Shown: positions 16,984-25,361, numbered from the stretch's first letter. The stretch: 64,000 nt of DNA from Endozoicomonas sp. 8E (GCF_032883915.1 NZ_CP120717.1:3107697-3171696); one strand, 5' to 3'. Numbers and translations are program-made. Notes: a model not told the origin generated them from the letters alone.

Positions 16984-17399
16984 CAGGGTGTCACTCGCCC
17001 GGTAAAGCAATCTGACAGCGCCACTAAAGCTGGGTGATATCTGTGCTGTATAGCCTTGGCAGCCTGTTGCGCCTTCTGATTGTCATAGGCATGACTCATG
17101 GTACTGGCTTCCAGCATATCTATCCATAACTGACCATCTGATATTATCTGCTGTTGAAATGCCTGCTTAATTACCTGTCTGGGCGACGGTTGAACCTCGA
17201 TACCCTCATAGTTCAGGTAGTCTTTCATTACTTTCCAGCCAAGCTCCCAACTGAACTTGAAAGACTGGATCAGGGCGATTCGATACAAAATATCTTCCGG
17301 TGCTGCCTGAACAGCAGCTACAGCGGAGTCCAGAACAGCTAGCGCATTCTGATAGTTCTCGAAGCGCTGTTTCCAGCGGTCATCAGGCGTTGGGGTCAT
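16983..17399 (-). CDS. HI0074-like nucleotidyltransferase partner (HEPN-related)
   Basis: A 138-residue all-helical protein of the nucleotidyltransferase substrate-binding family. It has the family's RWKQRFENYQNALAVL start, ALIQSFKFSWELGWKVMKDY in the middle, and ASTMSHAYDN near residue 104. In the related HI0074-type partner at 33647 the equivalent site reads RSLTSHTY; here the Arg is replaced by Ala (ASTMSHAY), so the RX4HXY motif is incomplete. Catalysis, if HEPN-like, may be lost. It is coupled by TGATG to the downstream nucleotidyltransferase. Confidence 0.8.
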   Translation of the reverse strand: MTPTPDDRWKQRFENYQNALAVLDSAVAAVQAAPEDILYRIALIQSFKFSWELGWKVMKDYLNYEGIEVQPSPRQVIKQAFQQQIISDGQLWIDMLEASTMSHAYDNQKAQQAAKAIQHRYHPALVALSDCFTGRVTP

Positions 17400-17516
17400 G
17401 TGGATAAATCAGCAATGATAAAAGGATTAAAATAACAGAAAAACGTACATCAGGTGAATTTTTGGATTGTGGTGCGCAAGAACGGTTACCCGAAGCAGCT
17501 CTGGTCATTAAACGTC

Positions 17517-17777
17517 TTATAAGGCAGCACAGAGCCGCAATGATTGGCTCAGTTCTGCAAGAGGTGCTAGCTTGTTCAAACGATGCCGAACATTATCTCC
17601 ATCCAAGACATAGGTATGATAACCCTGTCCATGCAGGAGACCATCAACTGCGTTGGCAACGGTAGACTTACCTGAGCCACTCAGGCCAGTGAACCAGATC
17701 AGGCTGGGCTTTTGCGATTTCAGGTTCGAACGTGCTTCTCTGGAAACCCTGTGGGAGTGCCAGGCAATATTTTCCAT
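17517..17777 (-). pseudogene. cysC: Adenylylsulfate kinase fragment
   Basis: The first about 70 residues match APS kinase: ENIAWHSHRVSREAR, the Walker A block WFTGLSGSGKSTVANAV and YVLDGDNVRHRLNK. The frame then turns to unrelated sequence and stops, so the PAPS-forming C-terminal half (about 130 residues) is missing. An ISAs1 relic begins about 40 bases upstream of its start. APS kinase makes PAPS for sulfation, so a sulfated polysaccharide in the past is a possibility, but only that. Confidence 0.78.
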
Positions 17778-17814
17778 AAGACGAAGCTCCGGTTTCGGAG
17801 GCTGTAACATGGCA

Positions 17815-17996
17815 AAATCATGAAAGTGCCAGCTCAGCAAGAGCCTGAGCGAGAAAGCGTTTACTGTTTGAATTCGACACTGATTTTCTCATCGTAACAT
17901 CAAACTTCCCAGTTAAGCTTATACTCGATGTGCTAATGTTTCCCGACCGGCCTTACCCAATTGCTCTGTCGTTAAGTCTGTCAGGCTGATGAAAGA
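17815..17996 (-). mobile_element. ISAs1-family relic (internally deleted)
   Basis: The left part translates (minus strand) to a tail like RFLAQALAELALS, matching the YLAEVLAGQALS end of the transposase at 24113 including the following stop and ATGATTTTGCC terminus. The right part resembles the segment encoding KLHWKLDV and EQLGKASREHW of the same transposase. The middle is missing. It lies against the cysC fragment. Confidence 0.72.
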
Positions 17997-18025
17997 GCAG
18001 GGGGGTTGTTAATCTTTCCCTGTCT

Positions 18026-18340
18026 TCAAACCAGGCAAAGCTCTTGATAACAGGATTTAATATTAGTTTTAAAAGACTCAGGTATCGCAGACCAGGACAA
18101 TGCCTGCACAATTATGGGAATGTTGGAGTCACGTAAGGCTTCATTAAACGCCGCTAGCTGAGCGAAACTATCATTCTCGTCTTGCCCATCAGGGAAGTGA
18201 ACGACAATGTCCAGGTCACTGGCATCATAATTAGTACCTTTTACGCGGCTTCCATGAGCCCACAGCACAGTGCCATAGGGGAATATCTGTGATGCCAGAT
18301 CACAGACGGACTTACGATCTTTTTCTCGTAAATCAATCAT
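18026..18340 (-). CDS. MNT-type nucleotidyltransferase
   Basis: A 104-residue nucleotidyltransferase with GSRVKGTNYDASDLDIVVH, a correct GSX10DXD motif. The C-terminal helix region includes the IVQALSWSAIPESFKTNI segment typical of this group. Its ATG overlaps the end of the upstream helical partner by eight bases. By analogy with MntA it would be an AMP-transferring antitoxin; this is inferred from family and gene order, not shown. Confidence 0.82.
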   Translation of the reverse strand: MIDLREKDRKSVCDLASQIFPYGTVLWAHGSRVKGTNYDASDLDIVVHFPDGQDENDSFAQLAAFNEALRDSNIPIIVQALSWSAIPESFKTNIKSCYQELCLV

Positions 18341-18782
18341 CTCTGACTCTTCCTATATGCTGCACTATAGCTTTCTCCAAGGTAATGGCATCAGCGATAA
18401 AACCTGGCAGCAACGTTAGCGTGTATTCAGTAAATTTCTTACCATAATCGTGGGCCGTGTCATTACGATTATCCCGATAAATCAACCAGCGTTCGGTTTC
18501 CTCAACAGACAAAAGGCTATGTTGCGCCGCATGCCTGAAGACTTCTTTGAACACAAGGCGATTTATCGCCTTAGGGCTATGAGCAAAATCCTTCAGACAC
18601 TTGCGGAGAAGTTTACCAGCCTGTTCGAGGATGATTTCAAACTCTTTCACACAGGCTGAACGGTACATATCGTACTCTATACTGTCTTCTTCACAGCCGA
18701 GTAAACGGTTATAAGCAGTATCCAGTGTCTTGATGCAACGAGAAAAAAAAGTAGTGTCTATAGTCATGTGTCTTACTGACAA
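18333..18782 (-). CDS. HEPN-like nucleotidyltransferase partner (candidate toxin)
   Basis: A 149-residue all-helical protein of the HI0074/HEPN group. The motif RNDTAHDYGKKF is a perfect RX4HXY, the RNase motif of HepT-type toxins. Preceding helices include SACVKEFEIILEQAGKLLRK, as in the nucleotidyltransferase-associated family. The gene comes first in a two-gene operon and overlaps the nucleotidyltransferase by eight bases. With both motifs intact, the pair could be an active toxin-antitoxin unit. Confidence 0.8.
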   Translation of the reverse strand: MSVRHMTIDTTFFSRCIKTLDTAYNRLLGCEEDSIEYDMYRSACVKEFEIILEQAGKLLRKCLKDFAHSPKAINRLVFKEVFRHAAQHSLLSVEETERWLIYRDNRNDTAHDYGKKFTEYTLTLLPGFIADAITLEKAIVQHIGRVRDD

Positions 18783-18825
18783 TTGATATTTAGACCATCA
18801 TATCTCAGAAATTTGATTAGTACAG

Positions 18826-18958
18826 TCAGTGAAGCTTATTCTCGATGTGCCAATATTCCCTGATGGCCTCACCAATTGTTCAGCAGTTAGCTCTTCAGAG
18901 CTGATGTAGTAGTGAAGGCAGACATCATTCAGGCTCACCAGTTCACTCTCAAGTTATC
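18826..18958 (-). mobile_element. ISAs1-family relic
   Basis: About 130 bases match the 3' half of the ISAs1-like transposase gene at 24113-25249: CAGTGAAGCTTATTCTCGAT, then the counterpart of AATTGCTCAGCCGTTAGCTC and GAGCTGATGTAGTAG, ending in the AGGCTCACCAGTTCACTCTC segment. No ends remain. Confidence 0.7.
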
Positions 18959-19085
18959 ACCGATAAATTACAACCCAATAATTACGACACATCCAAGTCA
19001 ATCAAAAAGGCAGGGAGGAATCCAGAATAGAACAGAGTTAAACGATGTCAAGAATCAAGATCTGACCCCGCTTTCTTCTCATCCG

Positions 19086-19391
19086 CTACGCTACCTGATT
19101 AAAATCAATGCGTTCAAGGTTTGCTGTATCGACCACTTGCCTGGCTTTCCACAAGTCAAAGCTTTCCTGAAGTGTCATCCAGCTTTCAGCAGAACCACCC
19201 AGTACTTCGGACAATCGAATGGCCATTTCCGGTGAAACACCCGCTTTTTCATTCAACAAACGACTGAAAGTACTTCTGGCCACGCCCAGTTGGTCGGCAA
19301 TTCTGTTAGCAGTCATTGAGGTGAACGGTTCAATGTAGGTACGGTAGATCAATGCCCCCGGGTGAGGTGGGTCAAATGGTTGTATAGCCAT
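19086..19391 (-). CDS. higA: HigA-family antitoxin (XRE helix-turn-helix)
   Basis: A 101-residue antitoxin. It starts MAIQPFDPPHPGALIYRTYI, the HigA/VapI signature, followed by the helix-turn-helix (NRIADQLGVARSTFSRLLN) and a C-terminal AGVSPEMAIRLSEVLGGSAE, W-containing helix pair. HigA binds and represses the higBA promoter and blocks the HigB RNase. The start ATG shares its A with the TGA of the upstream higB remnant, the classic higB-higA order. HigB is N-terminally truncated, so this is probably an orphaned antitoxin. Confidence 0.87.
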   Translation of the reverse strand: MAIQPFDPPHPGALIYRTYIEPFTSMTANRIADQLGVARSTFSRLLNEKAGVSPEMAIRLSEVLGGSAESWMTLQESFDLWKARQVVDTANLERIDFNQVA

Positions 19392-19559
19392 CAGTGGTAA
19401 TCCTCATAGTTCACGATGTAGGCATCTCCGTCTTTAAATTCAAACACAATGCGCCAGTTACCTGATACGCCCACGGCCCAAAGTCCTTCACGGTCGCTCT
19501 TCAATAGATGGAGGCGATAGCCCGGCCTATCCATGTCATCAATGGTTTTTTGTTGCAAT
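19391..19559 (-). pseudogene. higB: N-terminally truncated HigB toxin
   Basis: The frame encodes DDMDRPGYRLHLLKSDREGL, then SGNWRIVFEFKDGDAYIVNY and EDYH, the C-terminal two-thirds of HigB/RelE-type mRNA interferases including the conserved basic and aromatic residues. A TGA sits directly before the first matching codon, and about 35 N-terminal residues are missing. The DNA upstream shows an eight-T run and no replacement start. Toxin function is therefore unlikely. Confidence 0.75.
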
Positions 19560-19686
19560 CAAAAAAAACCAGACGATCTACGAGTTCCCTGTTGTGCAAC
19601 TAGTAATCATTGTTAAATCCGCTTTCCAATGACCTTCTTCCATCGGTTTGAGGTGATCCGTTTTCAGCAGTGTTTTTGAACTCAAC

Positions 19687-19938
19687 TCAACGGTTAAGTT
19701 CACGGCTGTTCTTCAGATGGTTACATCTTTTCGGATGGTCGGATGTTAACGGATTGACCCCGAATTTCTCTTTCCAGTTTCGCGGGATCAGCTTTTGAAT
19801 ATAGCCATTGAGAACTGTATCTTCATTAATACACACCAAAGACTCGTGACCTTGGTACTCAGCATGGATATGTGGTGGTGGATGGTCATCATGATACATT
19901 CTGATGTAAATTCCAAAAAAAGAAGAGATCACAGGCAT
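19687..19938 (-). CDS. DUF4160 protein, C-terminal part altered
   Basis: From the ATG at 19938 the protein begins MPVISSFFGIYIRMYHDDHP and continues PPHIHAEYQGHESLV, the DUF4160 hallmark. The family normally continues with a helical ELL..W segment; here the last 35 residues (from GYIQKLIPR) do not fit, so a deletion or frameshift is likely. DUF4160 genes are commonly followed by a DUF2442 gene in toxin-antitoxin-like pairs; no DUF2442 frame is visible here. Treat as a probable broken relic. Confidence 0.6.
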   Translation of the reverse strand: MPVISSFFGIYIRMYHDDHPPPHIHAEYQGHESLVCINEDTVLNGYIQKLIPRNWKEKFGVNPLTSDHPKRCNHLKNSRELNR

Positions 19939-20053
19939 CACAATTAACATCAGCTAAAAGCCTATATAATTGCCTCCAAAGCTAGATTGGTCAACTGTGG
20001 GGGGCTTACAACTCCACACAATGAAAGAAATGGCCCAATCTCCTTATTGAAAT

Positions 20054-20219
20054 CCCCCCCCCTTAAGAGGGTGTCGCGAAACTCTCTCCAGCGTGGGAAC
20101 GAGTTGACTACCGTCATTCCCGGCTTCATTCTCGTCATTCCCGCCTTCGCGGGAATGACGACCTCAGAGCGTGGGAACGAGCTGTTGGAGTTTTGCGACA
20201 CCCTCTTCAGGGCGGGGCT
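20054..20219. repeat. MITE-like inverted-repeat element beside IS630
   Basis: About 166 bases with long inverted ends: AAGAGGGTGTCGCGAAACTC on the left against GAAGAGGGTGTCGCAAAACT read inward from the right, with further C-rich pairing outside. Inside are two direct copies of AGCGTGGGAACGAG and a near-perfect hairpin, CGTCATTCCCGCCTTCGCGG followed by GAATGACG, of the type seen in proteobacterial intergenic repeats. It has no coding capacity. Confidence 0.75.
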
Positions 20220-20251
20220 CAGTGACCATAAAATATACTTTTTGCCTCCTA

Positions 20252-21476
20252 GTACATAACTCCAGTTTCTTTGTCCTGCAGCAATGCCGGAATTTTCCAT
20301 TCTGGCATTCTTCTCCCTGATTCAGATCAGGGTGACCTATGCCAGCTCAATACCGTATCCGCCTGTCCATAGACGAACAGCAGCAATTAAAAGACCTCAT
20401 TCACCAGACCAAGGTGGCCAAGCATAAACGTATTCATGCCCAGATCCTCCTGTGTCTCGATGAAAACGGGCCAAAACTGACGGAGCTCCAGACCAGCCAA
20501 ACCTGTGGTGTTTCAACGAAAACGGTTCAGAGAACACGCAAACGCTGTGTACTTGAAGGGCTGGATATTGCTGTTAATAGCAAGTTCAATGGCATTGCCC
20601 GCCCAAGAAAACTCCAGGGGGAGCAGCAGGCGGCATTGACAGCTCTGGCTTGCTCAACACCACCAGAAGGTCATAGCCGCTGGACGCTACAGCTTCTCGC
20701 TGACCGTATGGTTGAGTTGGAGCATGTCAATTCCATCTCGCATCAAACCATTGGCCGAGAGTTAAAAAAAACGAGTTGAAGCCTTGGCAGAAAAAGGAGT
20801 GGTGTATTCCAAAAAAAGCAAACGCAGAATTTGTTTGCGCTATGGAACGTGTTTTGGATGTTTATCAACAACCACATGATCCGAATCGACCACTGATCTG
20901 TATGGATGAGAGCAGTAAGCAGCATACTTTGGAGGTCAGGACTCCACTCCCTATGAAGCCTGGCCAACCCCTAAAATATGACAATGAGTATGAGCGCAAT
21001 GGTGTGAGTTCTCTCTTCATGTTTTTTGCGCCACTGGAAGGTTGGCGACATATCGAGGTGACTGATAGCCGAACTGCCTGCGACTGGGCTCACCAGATCA
21101 AACAGCTGGTTGATGTTCACTTCCCAAAAGCTGATGTCATCCGTCTTGTCATGGATAACCTGAACACACATACACCTGCATCTCTTTATAAAGCCTTTGA
21201 ACCAGGAGAGGCTCATCGGTTGGCCAGTAAGTTGGAAATCATCTATACACCCAAGCATGGAAGCTGGCTCAACATGGCAGAGATTGAATTGAGTATTCTC
21301 AGTCGTCAGTGTTTAAGTAGACGCATACCCGATCAGGCCGCACTGAAATCAGAGATTGAAGCGTGGGAGTCCCAGCGTAATGGTGTAGAAAGCAAAATGG
21401 AATGGCGATTTACGACCGAGGATGCTCGGGTAAAACTCAAGAAGCTTTACCCGACGATCAAATCGGAGTGATGTAC
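20252..21476 (+). mobile_element. IS630-family insertion sequence
   Basis: A 1,225-base element. Ends are GTACATAACTCCAGTTT on the left and, read inward from the right, GTACATCACTCCGATTT. TA is duplicated at 20250-20251 and 21477-21478, and the surrounding bases CCTCC-TA / TA-GGAGG show that the target was a palindrome centred on CTAG, the preferred IS630 site. It contains one transposase gene in two overlapping frames. Confidence 0.9.
20339..21471 (+). CDS. IS630-family transposase, made by -1 frameshift
   Basis: The first frame (20339-20779) encodes an HTH region with CGVSTKTVQRTRKRCVLEGL; the second (20776-21471) encodes the DDE catalytic part, with LICMDESSKQH, LVMDNLNTHTPAS and the Glu in NMAEIELSIL. 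They join at TTA AAA AAA ACG AGT, where a -1 slip on the A-run gives RELKKNELKPWQKKEW, the normal family sequence. Both frames are otherwise intact, so the element may still be active. Confidence 0.9.
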
Positions 21477-21482
21477 TAGGAG

Positions 21483-21957
21483 GAGATCCCGTGCTTTTTT
21501 CGGTTAGATCGGTTTTTAGTTTGATATCATTCAAATTTAATCGTATGTACACTGTATGTGCGTGTTGAGATCTGTCAAGTTTTACTGAGGCGTGACACGC
21601 GGCAAATAATGAAGGTGTCTCCACAGTTTTGACTTCAGCGAGAGAGCCTGTGCTAATAGCCGCTTTCTTTTATATTCTCTTCAGGCCTGTTTTGAAGGTT
21701 TTCGTATTGTTCAGTAGATTGACTGCAATATGTCCTGCTGTGTCAGGGTTTGCGAGCCGATAAGGTAATTAATTTATGGCTTTATGATATTTTATATTTC
21801 TTTATTGAGAAAAAAATAAATCTTATTGATTTATTTAGAGTGAGCGGCTATCAGGAATGGCATTGATAAAAAGAAATGAAGGTCAGTAAGGAAGTAGCTT
21901 GTGTGATGTGTCGATTTTGGTTGATTATATTTTCTGTGTTTTTAATTGAAAGTAAAT
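21483..21957. other. Intergenic, AT-rich, with an ISAs1 scrap
   Basis: About 475 bases between the IS630 and the kpsF terminator. Bases 21654-21735 are a relic of the ISAs1 transposase 3' region (AATAGCCGCTTTCTTTT, then TTCGTATTGTTCAGTAGATT). The rest is AT-rich with no supported gene. Confidence 0.6.
21654..21735 (-). mobile_element. ISAs1-family scrap
   Basis: Eighty bases closely match 24158-24240 inside the full-size ISAs1 copy, encoding part of the NLLNNTKTFKAGLKRKQKKA segment. No ends and no frame remain. Confidence 0.7.
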
Positions 21958-21988
21958 AAGCCGATTTAAGTGAATTTAAAATCGACTT
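21958..21988 (-). terminator. Candidate terminator after kpsF
   Basis: Read on the minus strand, AAGTCGATTT and AAATCGGCTT form a 10-bp stem with a G-U pair, eight bases past the kpsF stop, followed by ATTTACTTTC. Confidence 0.55.
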
Positions 21989-21995
21989 GTTTATC

Positions 21996-22949
21996 TTAAA
22001 CTGCCCAGTCAATTAAACCAACAATCTTATTGTCATCAGCAGTTGCGACAAGACATTTTACATGACTGGCTTTCATGGCATTTTCTGCCTCAGAAAGCAT
22101 AGCATTCTCCGATATACACACAGGGTTCTGGCTCATTAAGTCGTTAGCTTTTAAACCAAGAAGGTTTTCATGGGTTGTCATATAACGTCGCAAATCACCA
22201 TCTGTAATGACTCCAGCCAGATTATTGGTGTCATCCATGACAATAGCCATGCCAGAGCGGGTTTCAGTCATAGTTAAAATAACATCGTTGACTGGAGTTG
22301 ATATCGTCACAAAGGGTAAGCGATCTTTTTGCATGACATCTTTTACACGAGTCAGGAGTCGACGACCCAAACTACCCCCGGGATGGAACTTTGCAAAGTC
22401 CTGAGGCTGGAAGTTACGAGCTTTAATCAGGGCGACGGCTAACGCATCACCAATAGCGATTGCCACTGTTGTTGAAGTAGTAGGTGCCAGATTGTTTGGG
22501 CAAACTTCTTCTTTAACAGAACCATCCAACACAACATCAGCATTTTTTGCCAGTGTTGAATTCTTCCCGCCGGTAATCGCAATAATCTTGGTATCAAAGC
22601 TTTTCAGTGAAGGAATCAGCTTTAGCACTTCATCAGTTTCACCGCTGTATGAAATTAAAACAATGGCATCAGCTCTTTCATCAAAACGAATCATGCCCAA
22701 GTCGCCATGGAAAGCCTCTCCGGGGTGCATGAAAAAGCTCATAGTGCCTGTAGAGGCCAGTGTTGCTGCTATCTTCTTTCCGATCAGGCCTGATTTACCC
22801 ATGCCAGAAATTATGACTCGGCCTTTGCAGGCAAGCATTAATTGAACAGCTTGTTCAAAAGAGTCATCAACGCGCTCACTCAGTGTTAAAAGTGCATTAC
22901 CTTGTTCACGCAGGGAATTGGCCATTATTTGGCGCATATCAATAGTCAT
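21996..22949 (-). CDS. kpsF: D-arabinose-5-phosphate isomerase KpsF/KdsD
   Basis: A 317-residue enzyme converting ribulose-5-P to arabinose-5-P, the first step to Kdo. The SIS domain covers residues 30-180 (VIISGMGKSGLIGKKIAATL, LMHPGEAFHGDLGMI in context, ISYSGETDEVLKLIPSLK, and NLAPTTSTTVAIAIGDALAV). Two CBS domains follow (residues 205-317) with GVITDGDLRRYM. It ends KIVGLIDWAV, about ten residues shorter than many homologues, which usually finish with an extra helix. It lies 38 bases downstream of kdsB, same strand. In a capsule locus the KpsF name fits; a housekeeping kdsD probably exists elsewhere. Confidence 0.93.
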   Translation of the reverse strand: MTIDMRQIMANSLREQGNALLTLSERVDDSFEQAVQLMLACKGRVIISGMGKSGLIGKKIAATLASTGTMSFFMHPGEAFHGDLGMIRFDERADAIVLISYSGETDEVLKLIPSLKSFDTKIIAITGGKNSTLAKNADVVLDGSVKEEVCPNNLAPTTSTTVAIAIGDALAVALIKARNFQPQDFAKFHPGGSLGRRLLTRVKDVMQKDRLPFVTISTPVNDVILTMTETRSGMAIVMDDTNNLAGVITDGDLRRYMTTHENLLGLKANDLMSQNPVCISENAMLSEAENAMKASHVKCLVATADDNKIVGLIDWAV

Positions 22950-22987
22950 TATCTGTTAATCCTTTAATATTTAAACTCAGTAAGTTT

Positions 22988-23770
22988 TTAATGGTTGAGT
23001 TCAGCCCGAACTCGTTCCAGATCATCAGCTGTATCAACCCCATGACCCGGTTGCTCGGGAATACTCTCTACATGTATTCCAATCCCAAGCCAAAGAGCTC
23101 TAAGTTGTTCAAGTGCCTCTTGATCTTCAATCGAAGCGGTTGGACTTTGGGCTAGCTGCTGCAGTGTTGCAGCTCGATAGGCGTACATGCCTAAATGTCT
23201 TTGAGGTTGAGGAACAGATAAGCTTGTCTTGTCTGAGCTATATAAATCTCGATCCCAAGGGATCGCAGCTCGACTGAAATACAGTGCTAGTCGATTCTGG
23301 TTTATTACTACTTTTACAATATTGGTGTCAAATAAGTCAGCCGCTGATGTAATTGGAGTTGAAAGTGTTGCAATACCGGCCTGAGGATTATCTGCAAGGT
23401 TCTGAGCCACTTTGCTGATTAGAGCATGGGGCATTAATGGTTCATCACCCTGCAGATTAACAATGATGGTATTATCATCCCACCCCATAATATCTGTAAC
23501 CTCTGCCAAACGGTCAGTACCTGATTGATGATCAGTGGAAGTCATCACAGCATGAGCACCAAATTGGTGGCAGGCTTCCAGAATTCTTTCATCGTCTGTA
23601 GCAATAACGATATTGCCGTCAGCGTTGACACCTGTTTCCAGTGCACGTTCATAAACGTGCTGAATCATTGGCTTACCGGCTATATCCAGCAGTGGTTTAC
23701 CAGGAAGACGAGAAGAACCAAAACGCGCAGGAATAACGACTTTAAATGTATTTGGAGTCATTTGATTCAC
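22988..23770 (-). CDS. kdsB: CMP-Kdo synthetase
   Basis: A 260-residue 3-deoxy-manno-octulosonate cytidylyltransferase. The CTP-binding N-terminus reads VVIPARFGSSRLPGKPLLDI, followed by TSTDHQSGTDRLAEV, VNLQGDEPLMPHALI and YFSRAAIPWDR. The C-terminal LEQLRALWLGIGIHVE and GVDTADDLERV are intact, and length equals the family norm (about 250). It activates Kdo for the KpsS/KpsC linker and for lipid A core. It lies between the kdsC fragment and kpsF on the same strand. Confidence 0.95.
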   Translation of the reverse strand: MNQMTPNTFKVVIPARFGSSRLPGKPLLDIAGKPMIQHVYERALETGVNADGNIVIATDDERILEACHQFGAHAVMTSTDHQSGTDRLAEVTDIMGWDDNTIIVNLQGDEPLMPHALISKVAQNLADNPQAGIATLSTPITSAADLFDTNIVKVVINQNRLALYFSRAAIPWDRDLYSSDKTSLSVPQPQRHLGMYAYRAATLQQLAQSPTASIEDQEALEQLRALWLGIGIHVESIPEQPGHGVDTADDLERVRAELNH

Positions 23771-23834
23771 GTAGAAAAAACATTAAAACTGTTCTTGGCT
23801 GATGAACCAGCCATAGGGAATAAATCAGATTCGA

Positions 23835-24101
23835 TTACTGAGTAATTTCAGTTTGTGGAGATACAAGCTTGTGATATGCCTGTTTTAAATCTGTACGTGA
23901 GCCAATCAATAAATCAGCTACTTCTCTTACTACACCTTTGCCGCCATTTGCTTCAGTGACAATATGAGCCATATCTCGCACCTGTTTATAGCCATCGGCC
24001 GGAGAAATAGCCAAGCCAACCTGTTCCATTACTGGCAGGTCTAAAACATCGTCGCCCACATAGGCCGCCTCATCGTTATCAATGCCAAGCAAACGTTTTA
24101 G
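23835..24101 (-). pseudogene. kdsC: 3' fragment of Kdo-8-phosphate phosphatase
   Basis: Only the last about 88 residues remain: LKRLLGIDNDEAAYVGDDVL, then DLPVMEQVGLAISPADGY and GGKGVVREVADLLI, the HAD motif IV region and C-terminus of KdsC. The N-terminal half with the catalytic DxDG Asp pair is gone. The ISAs1 element begins within about five bases of the break. No matching N-terminal piece is found on the other side of that element, so the insertion was accompanied by a deletion. Confidence 0.85.
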
Positions 24102-24104
24102 CTA

Positions 24105-25359
24105 CGGCAAAATCATGAAAGTGCCTGCCCAGCAAGGACTTCAGCCAGATAGCGTATACTCATAGCCGCTTTCTTTTGTTTTCTCTTCAGACCTGCTTTG
24201 AAGGTTTTCGTGTTGTTCAGTAGATTGACTGCAATATGTCTAAAGCCTGCTAAAATTTCTGCTCCGTCATTTCTGCGGATGCGACACTCGTCTTCTCTCA
24301 TCGCAACATCGAGTTTCCAGTGAAGCTTATTCTCTATGTGCCAATGCTCCCGGCTGGCCTTACCCAATTGCTCAGCCGTTAGCTCTGCAGAGCTGATGTA
24401 GTAGCGAATGCAGACATCATCCAAGCTCACCAGCTCACCCTCAATTTCTCTCGATGACAGTGCTATTCCCTGGGTTTTTAAACCCGGCCAGTCGAAGGAA
24501 AATTTACAAACTCATCGAAGATATCACTGACAAAATACATCCGGCTTTCTGTGCGACCATGGCCCGGTTTCTCGGGTCATATAGCTATCACCTTGCCATT
24601 GGTGCAGCTTCTCCAAAGAGAAGTGATGATCGAAAGCCTTTTCAAGCTTGCCCTGATTGCCTTTGACCGCTAGCAGATAGTCAGCTTCCTTTTCGACTAT
24701 GGCCTGGGTTATATCTCGCTGACATCCCATGGCATCGAGTGTCGCAAGACAACCCTTGATTTCCAAGAGCTTCAGGAGTTCAAGGATGGCGGTTATTTCA
24801 TTAGATTTCTCTTCTGTTTTAAGCTGCCCCAGCACCACGTTATTGGCCGCAGAAAAAGCACTAACCCTATGAATCGCACCACGATTTTTACCTTTATCGT
24901 AAGGACGTCCGAGCGTCTTGCCGTCGATGGCTATAACGTCTCCTTGAGAGACGTTATGACAGGCATTCATCCAGTCAATAAAGCACTTCTGGAACTGCCT
25001 TGGGCTGATGGTATTCACGACTCGCGCTATGGTTTCATTAGAAGGAATACCTTCTTCAAAGTCACCATACTGCTTAAGCCAGTCCAGGCGTTCATGACCA
25101 AAATCTTCGATTTCACCCCAGCCTTCTGCGCCAGCAATGACAGCGCAGGTGGTCAGAAAAAGGATGTCTGTCAGCTTGTGGCCGACTTTCCAAGCTTGGC
25201 GTGGGTCACTGATAATAGAGAGTTGTGAAATCAAATCGTGAGCATTCATGCTGAGGCCTTATCCTGATGTGAGTTATAAGGCCATAGACGTATTAAAAAG
25301 AAAACAAATATAAGCTACAGGTCAATAATTTCAGGGGGGGTCATGATTTTTCCCTGGCC
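24105..25359 (-). mobile_element. ISAs1-family insertion sequence, near full length
   Basis: Ends CAAAATCATGA at 24106 (left) and TCATGATTTTTCCCTG at about 25341-25356 (right) are inverted and enclose a transposase gene starting 110 bases from the right end. The element interrupts kdsC on its left side. On its right it abuts a second, N-truncated ISAs1-type copy in the opposite orientation. I see no clear target duplication, in keeping with an associated deletion. Confidence 0.8.
24113..25249 (-). pseudogene. ISAs1-family transposase with two compensating indels
   Basis: Residues 1-230 run correctly (GDVIAIDGKTLGRPYDKGKN, ATLDAMGCQRDITQAI, LLAVKGNQGKLEKAF) until an extra C in GGGCCATGG throws the frame off at the TG(H)GRTESR motif. 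About 80 bases later a missing T in TTTTCCTTCGACTGG restores it, and the protein continues SLDDVCIRYYISSAELTAEQ, SREHWHIENKLHWKLDVAMR to the normal YLAEVLAGQALS end. The catalytic region is thus interrupted by a stop, and the copy is probably dead. Confidence 0.82.
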
Positions 25360-25361
25360 TG

